A stretch of DNA of 64,000 bases, from NCBI RefSeq assembly GCF_014196055.1, contig NZ_JACICY010000006.1:124001-188000 (forward strand), in the 5' to 3' direction. The DNA comes from Novosphingobium hassiacum. Its GTDB lineage: Bacteria; Pseudomonadota; Alphaproteobacteria; Sphingomonadales; Sphingomonadaceae. The position numbers and the translations under genes were made by a program. Below are positions 1 through 9,546 of the stretch, one piece after another. Every line of letters starts with the position of its first letter. Within the stretch, counting starts at the first letter, position 1. The notes beneath the pieces were generated by a model. The model saw only the letters and a program-made list of their open reading frames with translations. It did no database searches and had not been told where the DNA came from.

Positions 1-19
1 GGGCTGCGGCCCCCGTTTC

Positions 20-841
20 TTATGGCAGCAGGGGCGGACGTTCACCGACAGGCACAACCATGTCGTTATCCGTCTCTTCCTCAGCCTTGCGCTTGGCATC
101 GGCCGATTCGGTAAAACGCATGACGATGAGCGTGCCTTCGAACAGGAACAGCAGCGGGATCGCGAGCATGAGCTGGGATACCACATCGGGCGGCGTTGCC
201 ACGGTCGCAACCGCAAAGATCACCACAATCGCATAGCGCCGCGCCCGTACCAGCTGATCGCGACTCACGATCCCGGCGCGGTTGAGCAGCATCAGCAGCA
301 CTGGCAGCAGGAAACTGATCCCGAAGGCGAGGATGAACTGCATCACCAGGCTGAGATAGTCACCGGTACCGGGCAGTGCCTCAAGCTGCAGACCGCCCTT
401 GTTGCCCTCAAACCCGAGGAACCACTTGAACGCGGTCGGCATCACGATGAAATAGGCAAGGCTCGCGCCCATCGTGAACAGTACGGGCGTGGCCAGCAGG
501 AACGGCAGGAACGCGCGCTTTTCCTTGGCATAGAGCCCCGGCGCGACAAATGCCCACAGCTGGTTGGCGATCACCGGGAAGCTGATGAAGAACGCCGCGA
601 ACATCGACACTTTCAGCTCGACGAAGAACGCCTCGTAAAGCTTGGTGTAGATCAGTTTGCCCTGCCCCGGCGGGAAGGCGTGGACCAGCGGCTGGGCGAG
701 GATCGCAAAGATATCGTCGGCAAAATACATGCAGATCGCAAAGGTCACCGCGAGCGCATAGACACAGCGCAGCAGACGGGTGCGCAGTTCGAGCAGGTGA
801 TCGAGCAGCGGGGCCTGGCTCTCGTCGATGTCGTTGATCAT
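20..841 (-). CDS. tatC: Twin-arginine translocase subunit TatC
   Basis: TatC is the polytopic inner-membrane subunit that, with TatB, recognises twin-arginine signal peptides and exports folded proteins. The 273-residue product fits the family. An N-terminal cytoplasmic LLELRTRLL motif (about residues 16-24) precedes six hydrophobic segments (about 24-41, 78-98, 112-134, 164-188, 204-220, 225-242). The conserved loop FVAPGLYAKEKR follows the second segment. The tail (about 250-273) is charged and then proline-rich. Its ATG overlaps the tatB stop as ATGA, so the two are translationally coupled. It is the last visible gene of the tatABC run, and its stop lies 19 bp from the window edge. Confidence 0.97.
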   Translation of the reverse strand: MINDIDESQAPLLDHLLELRTRLLRCVYALAVTFAICMYFADDIFAILAQPLVHAFPPGQGKLIYTKLYEAFFVELKVSMFAAFFISFPVIANQLWAFVAPGLYAKEKRAFLPFLLATPVLFTMGASLAYFIVMPTAFKWFLGFEGNKGGLQLEALPGTGDYLSLVMQFILAFGISFLLPVLLMLLNRAGIVSRDQLVRARRYAIVVIFAVATVATPPDVVSQLMLAIPLLFLFEGTLIVMRFTESADAKRKAEEETDNDMVVPVGERPPLLP

Positions 842-1224
842 GGCTGGAGGCCACCGGGGACCGGTGCAGGCGCGCTTGCCGGGGTCTCCTCCAGTTTGGT
901 CTCGGGCGGCATCGGACCGATCATCACGGGATCGTTCTGATCCTCGGCAGCGGCAGGGGTCTGGCCGTGCTCGGCCGCTTCCTGCTGCGCGGCCGTCTCA
1001 CGCATGATGCGTTCGTTCTGCTCTTTCCACTTGCGCTCCATCTCTTCCATTTCCGCTTCGCGGATCATGGTTTCGATTCCGGAGCGGAAGTGATTGGAAA
1101 CGCGCCGCATCTTGGCGACCCACCGCCCTGCGGTGCGCAGCGCCATCGGCAGGTCTTTCGGGCCGATCACGACGATCGCCACGATGACCAGCACCAGCAG
1201 TTCGGAAGCGCCGATGTCGAACAC
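838..1224 (-). CDS. tatB: Sec-independent translocase subunit TatB
   Basis: TatB is the single-span partner of TatC in the twin-arginine substrate receptor. The 128-aa product starts MFDIGASELLVLVIVAIVVI, the TatB-type short N-out helix containing a Glu (residue 8), followed by the GPKDLP hinge (about 21-26). A long charged amphipathic and probably coiled-coil region comes next (about 40-80), then a Pro/Glu-rich tail. The hinge GPKDLP rather than FGxxRL, together with the longer helix, separates it from TatA. It lies 35 bp downstream of tatA and overlaps tatC by 4 bp. Confidence 0.95.
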   Translation of the reverse strand: MFDIGASELLVLVIVAIVVIGPKDLPMALRTAGRWVAKMRRVSNHFRSGIETMIREAEMEEMERKWKEQNERIMRETAAQQEAAEHGQTPAAAEDQNDPVMIGPMPPETKLEETPASAPAPVPGGLQP

Positions 1225-1259
1225 GGCTGATGGTCCCTAGCGGACTTGCGAAGTTTTGA

Positions 1260-1505
1260 TCACTTCGTCTGATCGGTGGAGGTCGGCTGCGTCACGGACT
1301 GTGCGGGCGCGGGGGGCACCTGCTGCTGCTGGATCTGGGCAGGCGGGGGCGGGACCGGCTGGTTGTCTTCGTCATGCATGCCCTGCTTGAAGCTTTTGAT
1401 GCCCTTGCCGAAATCGCCCATCATCTCGGAGATGCGGCCACGGCCGAACAGCACCAGCACGACCAGCGCAAGAACGATCAGGTGCGGAAGGGAAAGACCA
1501 CCCAT
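1260..1505 (-). CDS. tatA: Sec-independent translocase subunit TatA
   Basis: TatA forms the oligomeric conducting element of the Tat translocase. I start it at the internal ATG giving [20 protein letters not shown] (81 aa), because a GGAG Shine-Dalgarno lies 8 nt upstream; an earlier in-frame start would add 11 polar residues before the membrane helix. The transmembrane helix (about 6-20) is followed by the [20 protein letters not shown] amphipathic helix (about 20-40) typical of TatA/E. The C-terminus is a Pro/Gln-rich tail. The gene is first in tatABC and lies about 100 bp downstream of scpB, so it may have its own promoter or be read through from scpAB. Confidence 0.94.
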   Translation of the reverse strand: MGGLSLPHLIVLALVVLVLFGRGRISEMMGDFGKGIKSFKQGMHDEDNQPVPPPPAQIQQQQVPPAPAQSVTQPTSTDQTK

Positions 1506-1607
1506 GTCACTAACTCCATTGCGCCCATCGGGCGACACGAAACCCTAGATAGGAATTCCGATTGCGCCTGACCAGCCTTAGCCTGCTGCAGATCGCACGT
1601 CGCGGCC

Positions 1608-2213
1608 TTATTCGTCCTGATCATCAGGCGGATCAGCCGTTCCCGTGTCCTCGTCGTCGCCTCCCGTCAAGACCGCAAACGCATCGTCCACCGGGTCCAG
1701 CAGCCCGGCCGCGCGCAACTCATCGATTCCGGGCAGATCCCGCCGCGATTCCAGACCGAAGTGCGTGAGAAATTCGGGCGTCGTCGCGTAGATCGTCGGG
1801 CGGCCCGGCACCTCGCGGCGGCCCGCGATGCGAATCCACCCGGCTTCGAGCAGCACATCGAGCGTGCCCTTGGCGGTCTGCACGCCCCGGATCGCCTCAA
1901 TTTCGGCGCGGCTAACGGGCTCATGATAGGCGATGATCGCCAGTGCTTCGGTCGCCGCGCGCGACAGGCGCCGCGGCTCATGCCTGTCGCGGCGGAGCAG
2001 GTGCGCAAGATCGGGCGCGGTCTGGAAATGCCAATACCCGCCGCGCTCGACCAGTTGGACCCCCCTCCCCGCATAATCCGCCTGCAAGGCCGCGATGCTC
2101 GGCCCGATATCCACGCCGCCCAGATGCGCCGAAATCTCGTGCAAGGTCATCGGCTGCTCGGCAGCAAACAGCGTCGCCTCGACCGCGCGGGAAAGTTCGT
2201 CTGGCGGGGTCAT
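1608..2213 (-). CDS. scpB: Segregation and condensation protein ScpB
   Basis: ScpB is the winged-helix kite subunit of the SMC-ScpAB condensin that compacts and segregates the chromosome. The 201-aa product carries the family features: an N-terminal winged helix (about 5-75, beginning LSRAVEATLFAAEQPMTL), the hallmark segment SRAATEALAIIAYHEPVSRA (about 84-103), and a second winged helix containing RGVQTAKGTLDVLLEAGWI. The last 25 residues are acidic and poorly conserved. Its start overlaps the end of scpA by 4 bp, so the pair is translated together as in most bacteria. Confidence 0.96.
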   Translation of the reverse strand: MTPPDELSRAVEATLFAAEQPMTLHEISAHLGGVDIGPSIAALQADYAGRGVQLVERGGYWHFQTAPDLAHLLRRDRHEPRRLSRAATEALAIIAYHEPVSRAEIEAIRGVQTAKGTLDVLLEAGWIRIAGRREVPGRPTIYATTPEFLTHFGLESRRDLPGIDELRAAGLLDPVDDAFAVLTGGDDEDTGTADPPDDQDE

Positions 2214-2992
2214 GCTCGCACCGGGCGGAGCATCAGCGGCGCGAAGGCTTGAGCCTGCGAGAGTTCGGCTTTGCCCTGTTTAGCGAGTTCCAGTGCCGCA
2301 ACGAAGCTCGATGCCAATGCTGACTTGCGCAAGGCCGGATCGGAATCGGGTGGGAGGAATGCGCGCAGATCGGTCCAGTCGAGCGCAACGCCAAGCAATT
2401 GCGCAACGCGGGTCAGCGCTGCGTCGAGTGTCATCACCATACGGTCGCGGACCATGTGCACGACCGGCTGATTGCGCTGCCTGATCGCGCCATAGGCCTG
2501 GATCAGCGCAAACGTATCGCATTGCCACAAGGATTTGCGTTCGATGCGCAGGCCCTCGGGCGCGCCGCGTACGAACACGTCACGGCCAACGCGATCGCGC
2601 GCCATCAGCCGCGCGCCAGCTTCGCGCATCGCGCCCAAGCGCTGCAGCCGCAATTGCAGCTTGAGCGCGAGTTCCTCGGGGCTGGGCTGGACGTCGGGAT
2701 CGCGCGGCAGGAGCAGCAGCGACTTGAGGTAGGCGAGCCAAGCCGCCATGACGAGGTAGTCCGCCGCCAGTTCGAGCTTCAGCGCGCTCGCTCGCTCGAT
2801 GTAGCCGAGATATTGATCGACAAGTTCGAGGATCGAGATCTTGCGCAGATCGACCTTCTGCCGCCGCGCCAGATCGAGCAGCAGGTCGAGCGGGCCTTCC
2901 CAGCCGTCGAGCTCAAGATAGAGCGCGGCATCGCCGGTATCTGCAGAAGCAACGCCATCCCACGCATCGTCACCTGAAAACAGGGCGGGCAT
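2210..2992 (-). CDS. scpA: Segregation and condensation protein ScpA
   Basis: ScpA is the kleisin subunit that bridges the SMC heads and binds ScpB. From the ATG at 2992 the product is 260 aa. The N-terminal kleisin helix LELDGWEGPLDLLLDLARRQ is followed by the KVDLRKISI segment and by a C-terminal winged helix (about 185-255) that would contact SMC. A GTG at 3010 is an alternative start that would overlap the nagZ stop as GTGA. Neither start has a clear ribosome site, so the N-terminus is uncertain by six residues. The nagZ-scpA-scpB order is usual in alphaproteobacteria. Confidence 0.93.
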   Translation of the reverse strand: MPALFSGDDAWDGVASADTGDAALYLELDGWEGPLDLLLDLARRQKVDLRKISILELVDQYLGYIERASALKLELAADYLVMAAWLAYLKSLLLLPRDPDVQPSPEELALKLQLRLQRLGAMREAGARLMARDRVGRDVFVRGAPEGLRIERKSLWQCDTFALIQAYGAIRQRNQPVVHMVRDRMVMTLDAALTRVAQLLGVALDWTDLRAFLPPDSDPALRKSALASSFVAALELAKQGKAELSQAQAFAPLMLRPVRA

Positions 2993-3006
2993 GGCCGCGC
3001 TTTCGA

Positions 3007-4023
3007 TCACGCCAGTTCCAGAAGTCGGTCGCGCATGGCCAGAAGCACTGGCTGGTCGGACATGTCGGCAGGTCCATCGAACGACGCGGTCGGTGCAAGC
3101 GCGCGTTCCAGTCGCTCCCCAGTGCGCGCGGTCATCGACGACAGCGCCTTGGCGATCCCGACCATGTCGTCCATCTTGGCCCAGCAGTTTAGCGCGACGT
3201 CGCAGCCTGCGATTTGTGCTCTTGCCGCGCGTTCGGGCACAGTGCCGCCAAGCGCCTGCATGTCGAGATCGTCCGTGAGCAAAAGGCCTTCGAAGCCTAT
3301 GCTCTTGCGGATGATCTCGTCGATCACGAAAGCGGAATGGGTTGCCGGATTGTCGGCGTCCCACGCGGTGAAGCGGACGTGCGCGGTCATCGCGATGCTT
3401 GCGTGGCGTAGCGTGCGGAAGGGGGCAAGATCGAGCGCGAGGTCCTCCGCTGTGGCGGTTACGGTAGGCAGTTCCTTGTGGCTGTCGACCAGCGCGCGGC
3501 CGTGGCCGGGCATGTGCTTGACCACGCCGGCGACGCCTGCGCGTGCAAGACCATCGAGCGTCGCGCGGCCAAGGGCTGCGACGCGCATCGGCTCTGCGCC
3601 CAGTGCGCGGTCGCCGATCACATCGTGCGCGCCGGGCTGACGAACGTCGAGCAACGGCAGGCAATCGACGCTGATTCCGGCCTCGGCAAGGTCCAGACCG
3701 AGCGCGTGGCCATTGAGACGCGCAGCCTCGATCGCGCTGGCGGGCGCGATTTCATAAAGGCGGTCGAAGCGTTCGCCCGGCGGGTAGGCATCCCACACCG
3801 GCGGCTTCATCCGCGCAACGCGGCCGCCTTCCTGGTCGATGCAGATGAAGGTGCGCGCCCGTCCGTGAAGCGCGCGCAGTTCGTCGGTCAGCGCGCGAAC
3901 TTGCGCGCGGCTTTCGACGTTGCGCCCGAACAGGATGTAGCCCGCCGGATCGGCATCGCGGAAGAACGCGCGTTCGTCGTCAGTCAAGGACAGGCCGGAC
4001 AGCCCGAAAATCGCCGGAAGCAT
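3007..4023 (-). CDS. nagZ: Beta-N-acetylhexosaminidase NagZ (GH3)
   Basis: NagZ is a cytoplasmic GH3 enzyme that removes N-acetylglucosamine from anhydromuropeptides during peptidoglycan recycling. All family landmarks are present in the 338-aa product: DQEGGRV (63-69), the KHMPGHG motif with the substrate Lys-His pair (169-175) and an Asp (180)/His (182) loop that supplies the acid/base function in NagZ, and the catalytic nucleophile in LLTDDLDM (Asp251). There is no signal peptide, as expected for the cytoplasmic enzyme. It is followed closely by scpA and separated from the upstream SPOR gene by a 177-bp spacer with palindromic repeats. Confidence 0.95.
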   Translation of the reverse strand: MLPAIFGLSGLSLTDDERAFFRDADPAGYILFGRNVESRAQVRALTDELRALHGRARTFICIDQEGGRVARMKPPVWDAYPPGERFDRLYEIAPASAIEAARLNGHALGLDLAEAGISVDCLPLLDVRQPGAHDVIGDRALGAEPMRVAALGRATLDGLARAGVAGVVKHMPGHGRALVDSHKELPTVTATAEDLALDLAPFRTLRHASIAMTAHVRFTAWDADNPATHSAFVIDEIIRKSIGFEGLLLTDDLDMQALGGTVPERAARAQIAGCDVALNCWAKMDDMVGIAKALSSMTARTGERLERALAPTASFDGPADMSDQPVLLAMRDRLLELA

Positions 4024-4105
4024 GGGGCTGGAATCGCGGATTTGCGGCTTTTTGGCAAGCGCGGCACGAGGGACGGCGGGGGAAAAGGTTCAAGCAGGAA
4101 ACGCC

Positions 4106-4182
4106 TCATCCCGGGTCAAGCCCGGGATGACGAACCAATTTGACCTGACCTATATTCCTCGTCGCCCCGGACTTGATCCGGG
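4106..4182. repeat. Two short palindromic repeats
   Basis: In the 177-bp spacer between the SPOR gene and nagZ there are two hairpin-forming palindromes. The first (4106-4130) is a perfect inverted repeat of TCATCCCGGG around a TCAAG loop. The second (4166-4182) is CCCGGA-CTTGA-TCCGGG, flanked by GTCG before and TGAGGCT after. The second matches the termini of the 10095-10314 element, so it belongs to a family dispersed in this chromosome. It could act as a transcription attenuator or processing site, but there is no T-run to call a terminator. Confidence 0.75.
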
Positions 4183-4200
4183 TGAGGCTGTGCCCTTACC

Positions 4201-4956
4201 TTAGCGCTTGACCTGGCACTTGAGCCCGCCGGCCTGCAACTTCTGGCACAACGTGCTGGCTGACGAGAGGTCCGCCGAAACCGCCTGCAGGCGATAGACG
4301 GTGCCGATATCAGCCTTGCCCTCGACCACGCGGTGCGACAGGCCCTTCAGCGCTTCGTGATTGACGGTCAGCTTGTTCCAGGCTGCTTCGGCCGAAGCGT
4401 TGGACGAAAACGCACCGATCTGGACACCGACGCCGCCAGTGACAGCAGGAGCCGAAGGTGCGCCCGCGCTGGGCTTGGCCGAAGGGCTGGCTGCAGGTGC
4501 AGGCGAAGCCGACCCGGCAAGGTTTGCCGCAGGCTTGTCGCCTTCGCTGACCTTGAAGCTCGAATCTCCGGTCCCGGCGAAGGTCTTGCCGCCCGGATCC
4601 TTGGGCGCGACCTTGTAGGGTTCCTTGCTCGCCTCGATCAGGCTGCCATCGGCGTTGGCAGGCGTGCTGGATCGATTGGTAGCGTACCAGATGCCACCGA
4701 TCAGCGCGGCGAGCACGATCAGGCCCATCACGGCAAGGCCGATCAGGCGGCCCGAGCCGCTGCCTTCCTCGTCGTATTCGCCATCGTCGACGCTTTCGAG
4801 CCAAGGCAGACGCTCTTCATCACCCAAGGCCAGGCGCTCGCCCGCGACTTCGGTACCGTCGACCGCTGCCGAATGCATTTCCGACGTCACGTCGAAGGGC
4901 TTGCCTGCGCCGTTGTCCTGACCGTCCCAGGAATTCTGATCGTCTTGACCGCTCAT
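4201..4956 (-). CDS. SPOR-domain membrane protein
   Basis: The product is a bitopic inner-membrane protein with a periplasmic SPOR domain, which in this family binds denuded glycan strands at the division septum. The 251-aa chain has an acidic cytoplasmic N-terminus (1-68), one membrane segment (about 70-91, LIGLAVMGLIVLAALIGGIW), an Ala/Pro/Ser-rich linker (about 130-170), and a C-terminal SPOR fold (about 172-251). The SPOR fold begins GVQIGAFSSNASAEAAWNKL and ends with a Cys pair (CQKL...KCQV). It sits between argS and nagZ, the usual alphaproteobacterial position. The exact septal role is inferred from the domain. Confidence 0.88.
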   Translation of the reverse strand: MSGQDDQNSWDGQDNGAGKPFDVTSEMHSAAVDGTEVAGERLALGDEERLPWLESVDDGEYDEEGSGSGRLIGLAVMGLIVLAALIGGIWYATNRSSTPANADGSLIEASKEPYKVAPKDPGGKTFAGTGDSSFKVSEGDKPAANLAGSASPAPAASPSAKPSAGAPSAPAVTGGVGVQIGAFSSNASAEAAWNKLTVNHEALKGLSHRVVEGKADIGTVYRLQAVSADLSSASTLCQKLQAGGLKCQVKR

Positions 4957-4986
4957 GTGCGTAACCCTGCCCCGTTAACTCTGATA

Positions 4987-6738
4987 TTACAGCTCTTGCG
5001 CGGCTTCTACACCCAGCACGGCAAGGCCATTCTTCACTACCTGCCCGATTTGCGCGGCAAGGAAAAGCCGCGCTGCAGTCAATGCGGAGTCATGTGCCAC
5101 AATGAACCGCTTCTCGGGCCGGTCATTGCCCAGATTGTAGTAGGAGTGGAAGCCCGAGGCGAGATCGTTCAGATAGAACGCGATCCGGTGCGGCTCGCGC
5201 GCGACGGCGGCGGCTTCGACCATACGCGGGAATTGCGCCGCCAGCTTGACCAGCGCCAGCTCTTCCTCGCCCAGAAGCTCGAGGTTTTCAGCCGATGGCG
5301 CAAAGCCCTCGGCGGCACCCTTGGCGATGTTACGGCAGATCCGCGCGTGGGCATACTGCACGTAGAACACCGGGTTGTCCTTCGATGCCTCGACCACCTT
5401 GGCGAAGTCGAAATCCATCTGCGCGTCGGGCTTGCGCGTCAGCATGGTGAAGCGCACGACGTCCTTGCCGACTTCGTCCACCACGTCGGACAGCGTGACG
5501 AAATTGCCCGACCGCTTCGACATCTTCACCGGCTCGCCATCGCGGAGAAGCTGGACCATCTGCACCAGCTTGACCTCGAACGGCTTTGGAGCCGCACCGT
5601 CCGCGCTGGTCAACGCCGCGACAGCAGCCTTGATCCGCTTGACCGTGCCGGCATGGTCCGCACCCCAGATGTCAACCAAGGCGTCGGCGTTCTGCGCCTT
5701 CTGGAAGTGGTACGCCAGATCCGCGCCGAAGTACGTCCACGCCCCGTTCGACTTCTTGATCGGACGGTCCTGATCGTCGCCGAACTTGGTCGAGCGAAAC
5801 AGAGGCAGTTCAACCGCTTCCCAATCCTCGATCGTCTTGCCCTTTGGCGCTTCGAGCACGCCGTCGTAAATCAGGTCGTGCGCGCGCAGGAACGCCTCGG
5901 CCGCATCGACCTTGCCCGAGGCCTGGAGCTCTGCCTCGGACGAGAACAGGTCATGACGGATACCAAGCGTGGCAAGATCGGTGCGGATCATGTCCATCAT
6001 CGCCGCGACCGCGCGAGCTCGGAACAACAGTAGCCAATCGGCCTCCGGCGCATCGACGTACTTGTCGCCGAATTCGGCCGCCAGCACCTGCCCGACGGGC
6101 ACGAGATAGTCGCCCGGATACAAGCCTTCCGGGATCGCGCCGACATCGTGGCCGAGCGCCTCGCAGTAACGAATGTGCGCCGACCGCGCGAGCACATCGA
6201 CCTGCGCGCCGGCATCGTTGACGTAGTATTCCTTGATCACCTTGTGCCCGCTGTAGGCGAGCAGGTCAGCCAGAGCGTCGCCGACCACCGCGCCACGGCA
6301 GTGCCCCATGTGCATCGGTCCGGTCGGATTGGCCGAGACGTATTCGATATTGACGACCTTGCCGCCACCCATCGTCGAACGCCCGTAGTCCGCCCCCGCC
6401 GAGGCGATCAACGCGAGTTCACCGCGCCAGGCATCGTCGGTCAGCCGTAGGTTGATAAAGCCCGGCCCGGCGATCTCAGCCGAGACAACGCGCGGTTCCT
6501 TCTCAAGTTCGGCAACAAGCAGCGCGGCCAGCGCACGCGGGTTGGTGCCCGCAGGCTTGGCCAGGACCATCGCGGCGTTGGTCGAGAGGTCGCCGTGCGC
6601 GGGGTCACGCGGGGGCTCGCAGGTCACCGCGCCTCGGTTCAGCCCGGCAGGCAGCGTGCCCCCGGCTACCAGCGCCTCGAGCGCAGCGTCGATTACCCGA
6701 GCGAAGTCGGCATGGAGATTGATAGGGCCATCGGTCAT
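4987..6738 (-). CDS. argS: Arginyl-tRNA synthetase
   Basis: This is a class I aminoacyl-tRNA synthetase charging tRNA-Arg. The 583-aa protein has the ArgRS N-terminal Add1 domain (about 1-110), a HIGH-type site as GPMHMGH (about 139-145, after SANPT), and the KMSKRSGN signature (about 402-409). A C-terminal all-helical DALR anticodon-binding domain ends in ...ALTAARLFLAAQIGQVVKNG. Arg at the last motif position of KMSKR is as in other alphaproteobacterial ArgRS. It starts with ATG, 53 bp after the upstream lipoprotein gene, and is followed 30 bp later by the SPOR gene on the same strand. Confidence 0.97.
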   Translation of the reverse strand: MTDGPINLHADFARVIDAALEALVAGGTLPAGLNRGAVTCEPPRDPAHGDLSTNAAMVLAKPAGTNPRALAALLVAELEKEPRVVSAEIAGPGFINLRLTDDAWRGELALIASAGADYGRSTMGGGKVVNIEYVSANPTGPMHMGHCRGAVVGDALADLLAYSGHKVIKEYYVNDAGAQVDVLARSAHIRYCEALGHDVGAIPEGLYPGDYLVPVGQVLAAEFGDKYVDAPEADWLLLFRARAVAAMMDMIRTDLATLGIRHDLFSSEAELQASGKVDAAEAFLRAHDLIYDGVLEAPKGKTIEDWEAVELPLFRSTKFGDDQDRPIKKSNGAWTYFGADLAYHFQKAQNADALVDIWGADHAGTVKRIKAAVAALTSADGAAPKPFEVKLVQMVQLLRDGEPVKMSKRSGNFVTLSDVVDEVGKDVVRFTMLTRKPDAQMDFDFAKVVEASKDNPVFYVQYAHARICRNIAKGAAEGFAPSAENLELLGEEELALVKLAAQFPRMVEAAAVAREPHRIAFYLNDLASGFHSYYNLGNDRPEKRFIVAHDSALTAARLFLAAQIGQVVKNGLAVLGVEAAQEL

Positions 6739-6791
6739 GGCCGCGCGGTTAGCGGAACTGGGGCGAAAGCGAAAGGTGGATGATGCGCCGC

Positions 6792-7454
6792 TTACCTGCG
6801 CACGTTGTACTGCAGTTGCGCGTCGGTCAGCTGAAAGCCGACCAGCAGCTCGAAGTTGGCGCGGGCCAGCGCCGCCTTCACGTCGGGCTGCGACAGCGGA
6901 TCGACCGCCGCATCCTCGTCACCGGGGCGGCGCTTGCGCGAGATGCGCTTGACGATCTCTTCGGGCAGTGCGGCCTCGGCCTTCTCGACATAGGCTGCTG
7001 CCTGGCCCTTCGCCGAAGCGCGGTCCTGTCCGTCGGCGAATTCGAGCACGACCTTGCCGACGCGCTTGGCGACGACGACGTTGCCACCACGCACCACGGT
7101 CGAGAAGTAGGGCAGTTCGACACGGCGCGCGCCACGTGTGTCGGTGCGGCGTGCCAGCACGTCGAAGCTTGCTTGCGAATAGAGCTTTTCGCCATCGGTG
7201 CATTGCGCGCGGACATTGGTGAGCGAGGCGACAATGTCGATCGCAGCCGAATCGGTGCGTCCCGGAGCCGAAAACATGGTGACGTCGCCAGTATAGTCAG
7301 GCACGCCGACACGCGGGCACGGATCGCGCAGCGCAGTAACACCGACCGCATCGTCAACCACCAGTTCGCCACGCTTGCCGCCACAGGCCGAAAGCGCCAG
7401 CGCCACGACCAGCGGAGCGCCCAGTAGTGCGAGGCGGCGGGCGGATGCGATCAT
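6792..7454 (-). CDS. Predicted lipoprotein, unknown function
   Basis: I do not recognise a functional family. The 220-aa product has a classic lipoprotein signal: [20 protein letters not shown], then LSAC with the acylated Cys at residue 24, followed by GG. This suggests outer-membrane sorting. The mature part has an Ala-rich region with the repeated [16 protein letters not shown] type of beta/loop pattern, a central segment rich in charged residues, and a basic RKRRPGDED stretch (about 170). It is in the same direction as argS, 53 bp upstream of it. The divergent ispH start is 127 bp away, so the two genes share a promoter region. Confidence 0.85.
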   Translation of the reverse strand: MIASARRLALLGAPLVVALALSACGGKRGELVVDDAVGVTALRDPCPRVGVPDYTGDVTMFSAPGRTDSAAIDIVASLTNVRAQCTDGEKLYSQASFDVLARRTDTRGARRVELPYFSTVVRGGNVVVAKRVGKVVLEFADGQDRASAKGQAAAYVEKAEAALPEEIVKRISRKRRPGDEDAAVDPLSQPDVKAALARANFELLVGFQLTDAQLQYNVRR

Positions 7455-7581
7455 GGGCGGTCATTCCTCGGGCAAAATGCAGGTTCGTTCGCGGCGTAAC
7501 ACCGCTTTGCGGGCCACCTCTACCCACCACAACGCTTTTCGGCAATGGCAGGTCGGCGCGCTTGCTGCTAAGGGCCGCCCG

Positions 7582-8550
7582 ATGAACGCCAGCTTGCCAT
7601 TAAGTGCCCCGTCGGGGGATTCGCTCCGCCTGCTCATCGCCGCACCGCGCGGCTTCTGTGCGGGCGTCGACCGCGCGATCGAGATCGTCGAGCGGGCGAT
7701 CGAACGCTATGGCGCGCCGGTCTACGTGCGGCACGAAATCGTGCACAACAAGTTCGTCGTCGATGGCCTCAAGGCCAAGGGCGCGGTGTTCGTCGAGGAA
7801 TTGACCGAAGTTCCCGATGGCGCGCCGGTGGTGTTTTCCGCACACGGCGTGCCCAAGCTGGTGCCGCAGACCGCGACCGCGCGCGGACTCGACTGGCTCG
7901 ACGCCACCTGTCCGCTGGTCAGCAAGGTCCATCGCCAGGCAGAGCGTCAGGTCGAAGCGGGACGCCACATCCTGTTCATCGGTCACAAGGGCCATCCCGA
8001 AGTGATCGGCACGATGGGCCAGGTGCCCGAAGGCGCGATCACGCTGGTCGAAACGGTGGACGATGTCGCGGCCCTGCCGTTCGGAGAAGACGCGCAGCTC
8101 GCTTTTCTGACGCAGACCACGCTATCGGTCGATGATACGGCGGATATCGTGGCCGCCCTGCGCGCGCGGTTTCCGCAGATGACCGGCCCGAAAGCCGAGG
8201 ACATCTGTTACGCGACCTCCAACCGGCAGGCGGCGGTCAAGGCGATTGCGCAGGATTGCGACCTGCTGCTGGTGATCGGTGCGCCCAACAGTTCCAATTC
8301 TCTGCGGCTGGTCGAAGTGGCCGAGCGGCTGGGGACGCCCTCGCGCCTGATCCAGCGCGCGAACGAGATCGAGTCGGCGTGGCTCGACGGAGTCAAGACG
8401 CTGGGCTTGACCGCAGGCGCATCGGCCCCCGAGGTGCTGGTGCGCGAGGTGGTCCAGCGGATCGGTGAGTTGCGCACTGTGACCGAGGAAACCGTGACCA
8501 CTGCCGAGGAAAAGATGGTGTTCAAGCTGCCCCGCCAGCTGATCGACTGA
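7582..8550 (+). CDS. ispH: 4-hydroxy-3-methylbut-2-enyl diphosphate reductase
   Basis: IspH (LytB) is the last enzyme of the MEP isoprenoid pathway, an Fe-S protein that makes IPP and DMAPP from HMBPP. The 322-aa product has the three invariant cluster Cys residues in [12 protein letters not shown] (about Cys26), DATCPLVSK (about Cys110) and CYATSNRQ (about Cys209). It also has the HxxxGHPE motif (HKGHPE) and the SSNSLRL substrate loop. I start it at the ATG of MNASLPL, since an in-frame upstream extension runs through non-coding sequence and lacks family similarity. thrB follows 9 bp later. Confidence 0.97.
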   Translation: MNASLPLSAPSGDSLRLLIAAPRGFCAGVDRAIEIVERAIERYGAPVYVRHEIVHNKFVVDGLKAKGAVFVEELTEVPDGAPVVFSAHGVPKLVPQTATARGLDWLDATCPLVSKVHRQAERQVEAGRHILFIGHKGHPEVIGTMGQVPEGAITLVETVDDVAALPFGEDAQLAFLTQTTLSVDDTADIVAALRARFPQMTGPKAEDICYATSNRQAAVKAIAQDCDLLLVIGAPNSSNSLRLVEVAERLGTPSRLIQRANEIESAWLDGVKTLGLTAGASAPEVLVREVVQRIGELRTVTEETVTTAEEKMVFKLPRQLID

Positions 8551-8559
8551 GGAAGCGTC

Positions 8560-9546
8560 GTGGCAGTTTATACGCAGATCGGTGCCGAGGCGATGGCCGC
8601 GCTCATCGCTGAGTTCGACGTCGGGCAACTGGTTTCGGCCAAGGGCATCGCCGAGGGCGTCTCGAACAGCAACTGGCTGCTCGAGACGACTGGCGACGGC
8701 GCGGGTGGCACGCGCTTCATCCTGACGATGTACGAATTCCGCATCGAACTGGACGACCTGCCCTACTTCCTCTCGCTGCTCGATCACCTTGCCGCCAAGG
8801 GCTGTCCGGTGCCGCGCACGATCCATGACCGCGATGGCGCGTTGTACCGAATGCGCCCCAACCCTGACGGAGAGCTCAAGGCGTTGGCGCTGATCGAATT
8901 TCTGCCGGGCGTTTCAGTCAGTGATCCCACTCCGGCGCAGGCCCGCGCGGTCGGTGCGGCGCTGGCGGGGATGCACACGGCGGCTTCGGATTTTGCCGGC
9001 ACCCGCGACAACGCCATGGGCCTTGCCGAATGGCAGCGCCTGTTCGACGCGTGCGGGGCGGATGGCTTGGCGCAGATTGATCCCCACCTGGCGAGCCTTG
9101 TCACCGAACACCTGCCGCAAGTTGCCGCCGCATGGCCGACCGATCTGCCGACATCGGTGATCCACGCCGATCTGTTTCCCGACAACGTGCTGATGCTGGG
9201 CGACAGGGTTACCGGCCTGATCGACTTCTACTTCGCCTGCAACGACCTGACCGCCTACGATGTCGCGGTGACTCACGCGGCGTGGTGTTTCGACGACAGT
9301 GGGCGCAACTTCCGGCCCGATCTGTCGTCCGCGCTTCTCGAAGGCTATGAATCGCTGCGCCCGCTGTCACCGCAGGAACGCGCCGCCCTCCCTCTGCTTG
9401 CCCAAGGCGCGGCGCTGCGCTTTACCGCGACCCGCGCTTACGACTGGCTCAACACGCCTGCCGACGCATTGGTCACGCGCAAGGACCCGATGGCCTTCGC
9501 GCGCCGCCTGCAATTTTACGCTGACAATCAGGACATCTTTGCATGA
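8560..9546 (+). CDS. thrB: Homoserine kinase (APH-fold type)
   Basis: This type of ThrB phosphorylates homoserine in threonine synthesis and has the aminoglycoside-phosphotransferase fold rather than the GHMP fold. The product is 328 aa with a GTG start (MAVYTQIG...). It shows GVSNSNWLL near the N-terminus, the catalytic loop [12 protein letters not shown] (about 201-212), and the metal-binding [17 protein letters not shown] segment. Its stop overlaps the rnhA start as ATGA. The ispH-thrB-rnhA order is common in sphingomonads and rhizobia, suggesting a single transcript. Confidence 0.95.
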   Translation: MAVYTQIGAEAMAALIAEFDVGQLVSAKGIAEGVSNSNWLLETTGDGAGGTRFILTMYEFRIELDDLPYFLSLLDHLAAKGCPVPRTIHDRDGALYRMRPNPDGELKALALIEFLPGVSVSDPTPAQARAVGAALAGMHTAASDFAGTRDNAMGLAEWQRLFDACGADGLAQIDPHLASLVTEHLPQVAAAWPTDLPTSVIHADLFPDNVLMLGDRVTGLIDFYFACNDLTAYDVAVTHAAWCFDDSGRNFRPDLSSALLEGYESLRPLSPQERAALPLLAQGAALRFTATRAYDWLNTPADALVTRKDPMAFARRLQFYADNQDIFA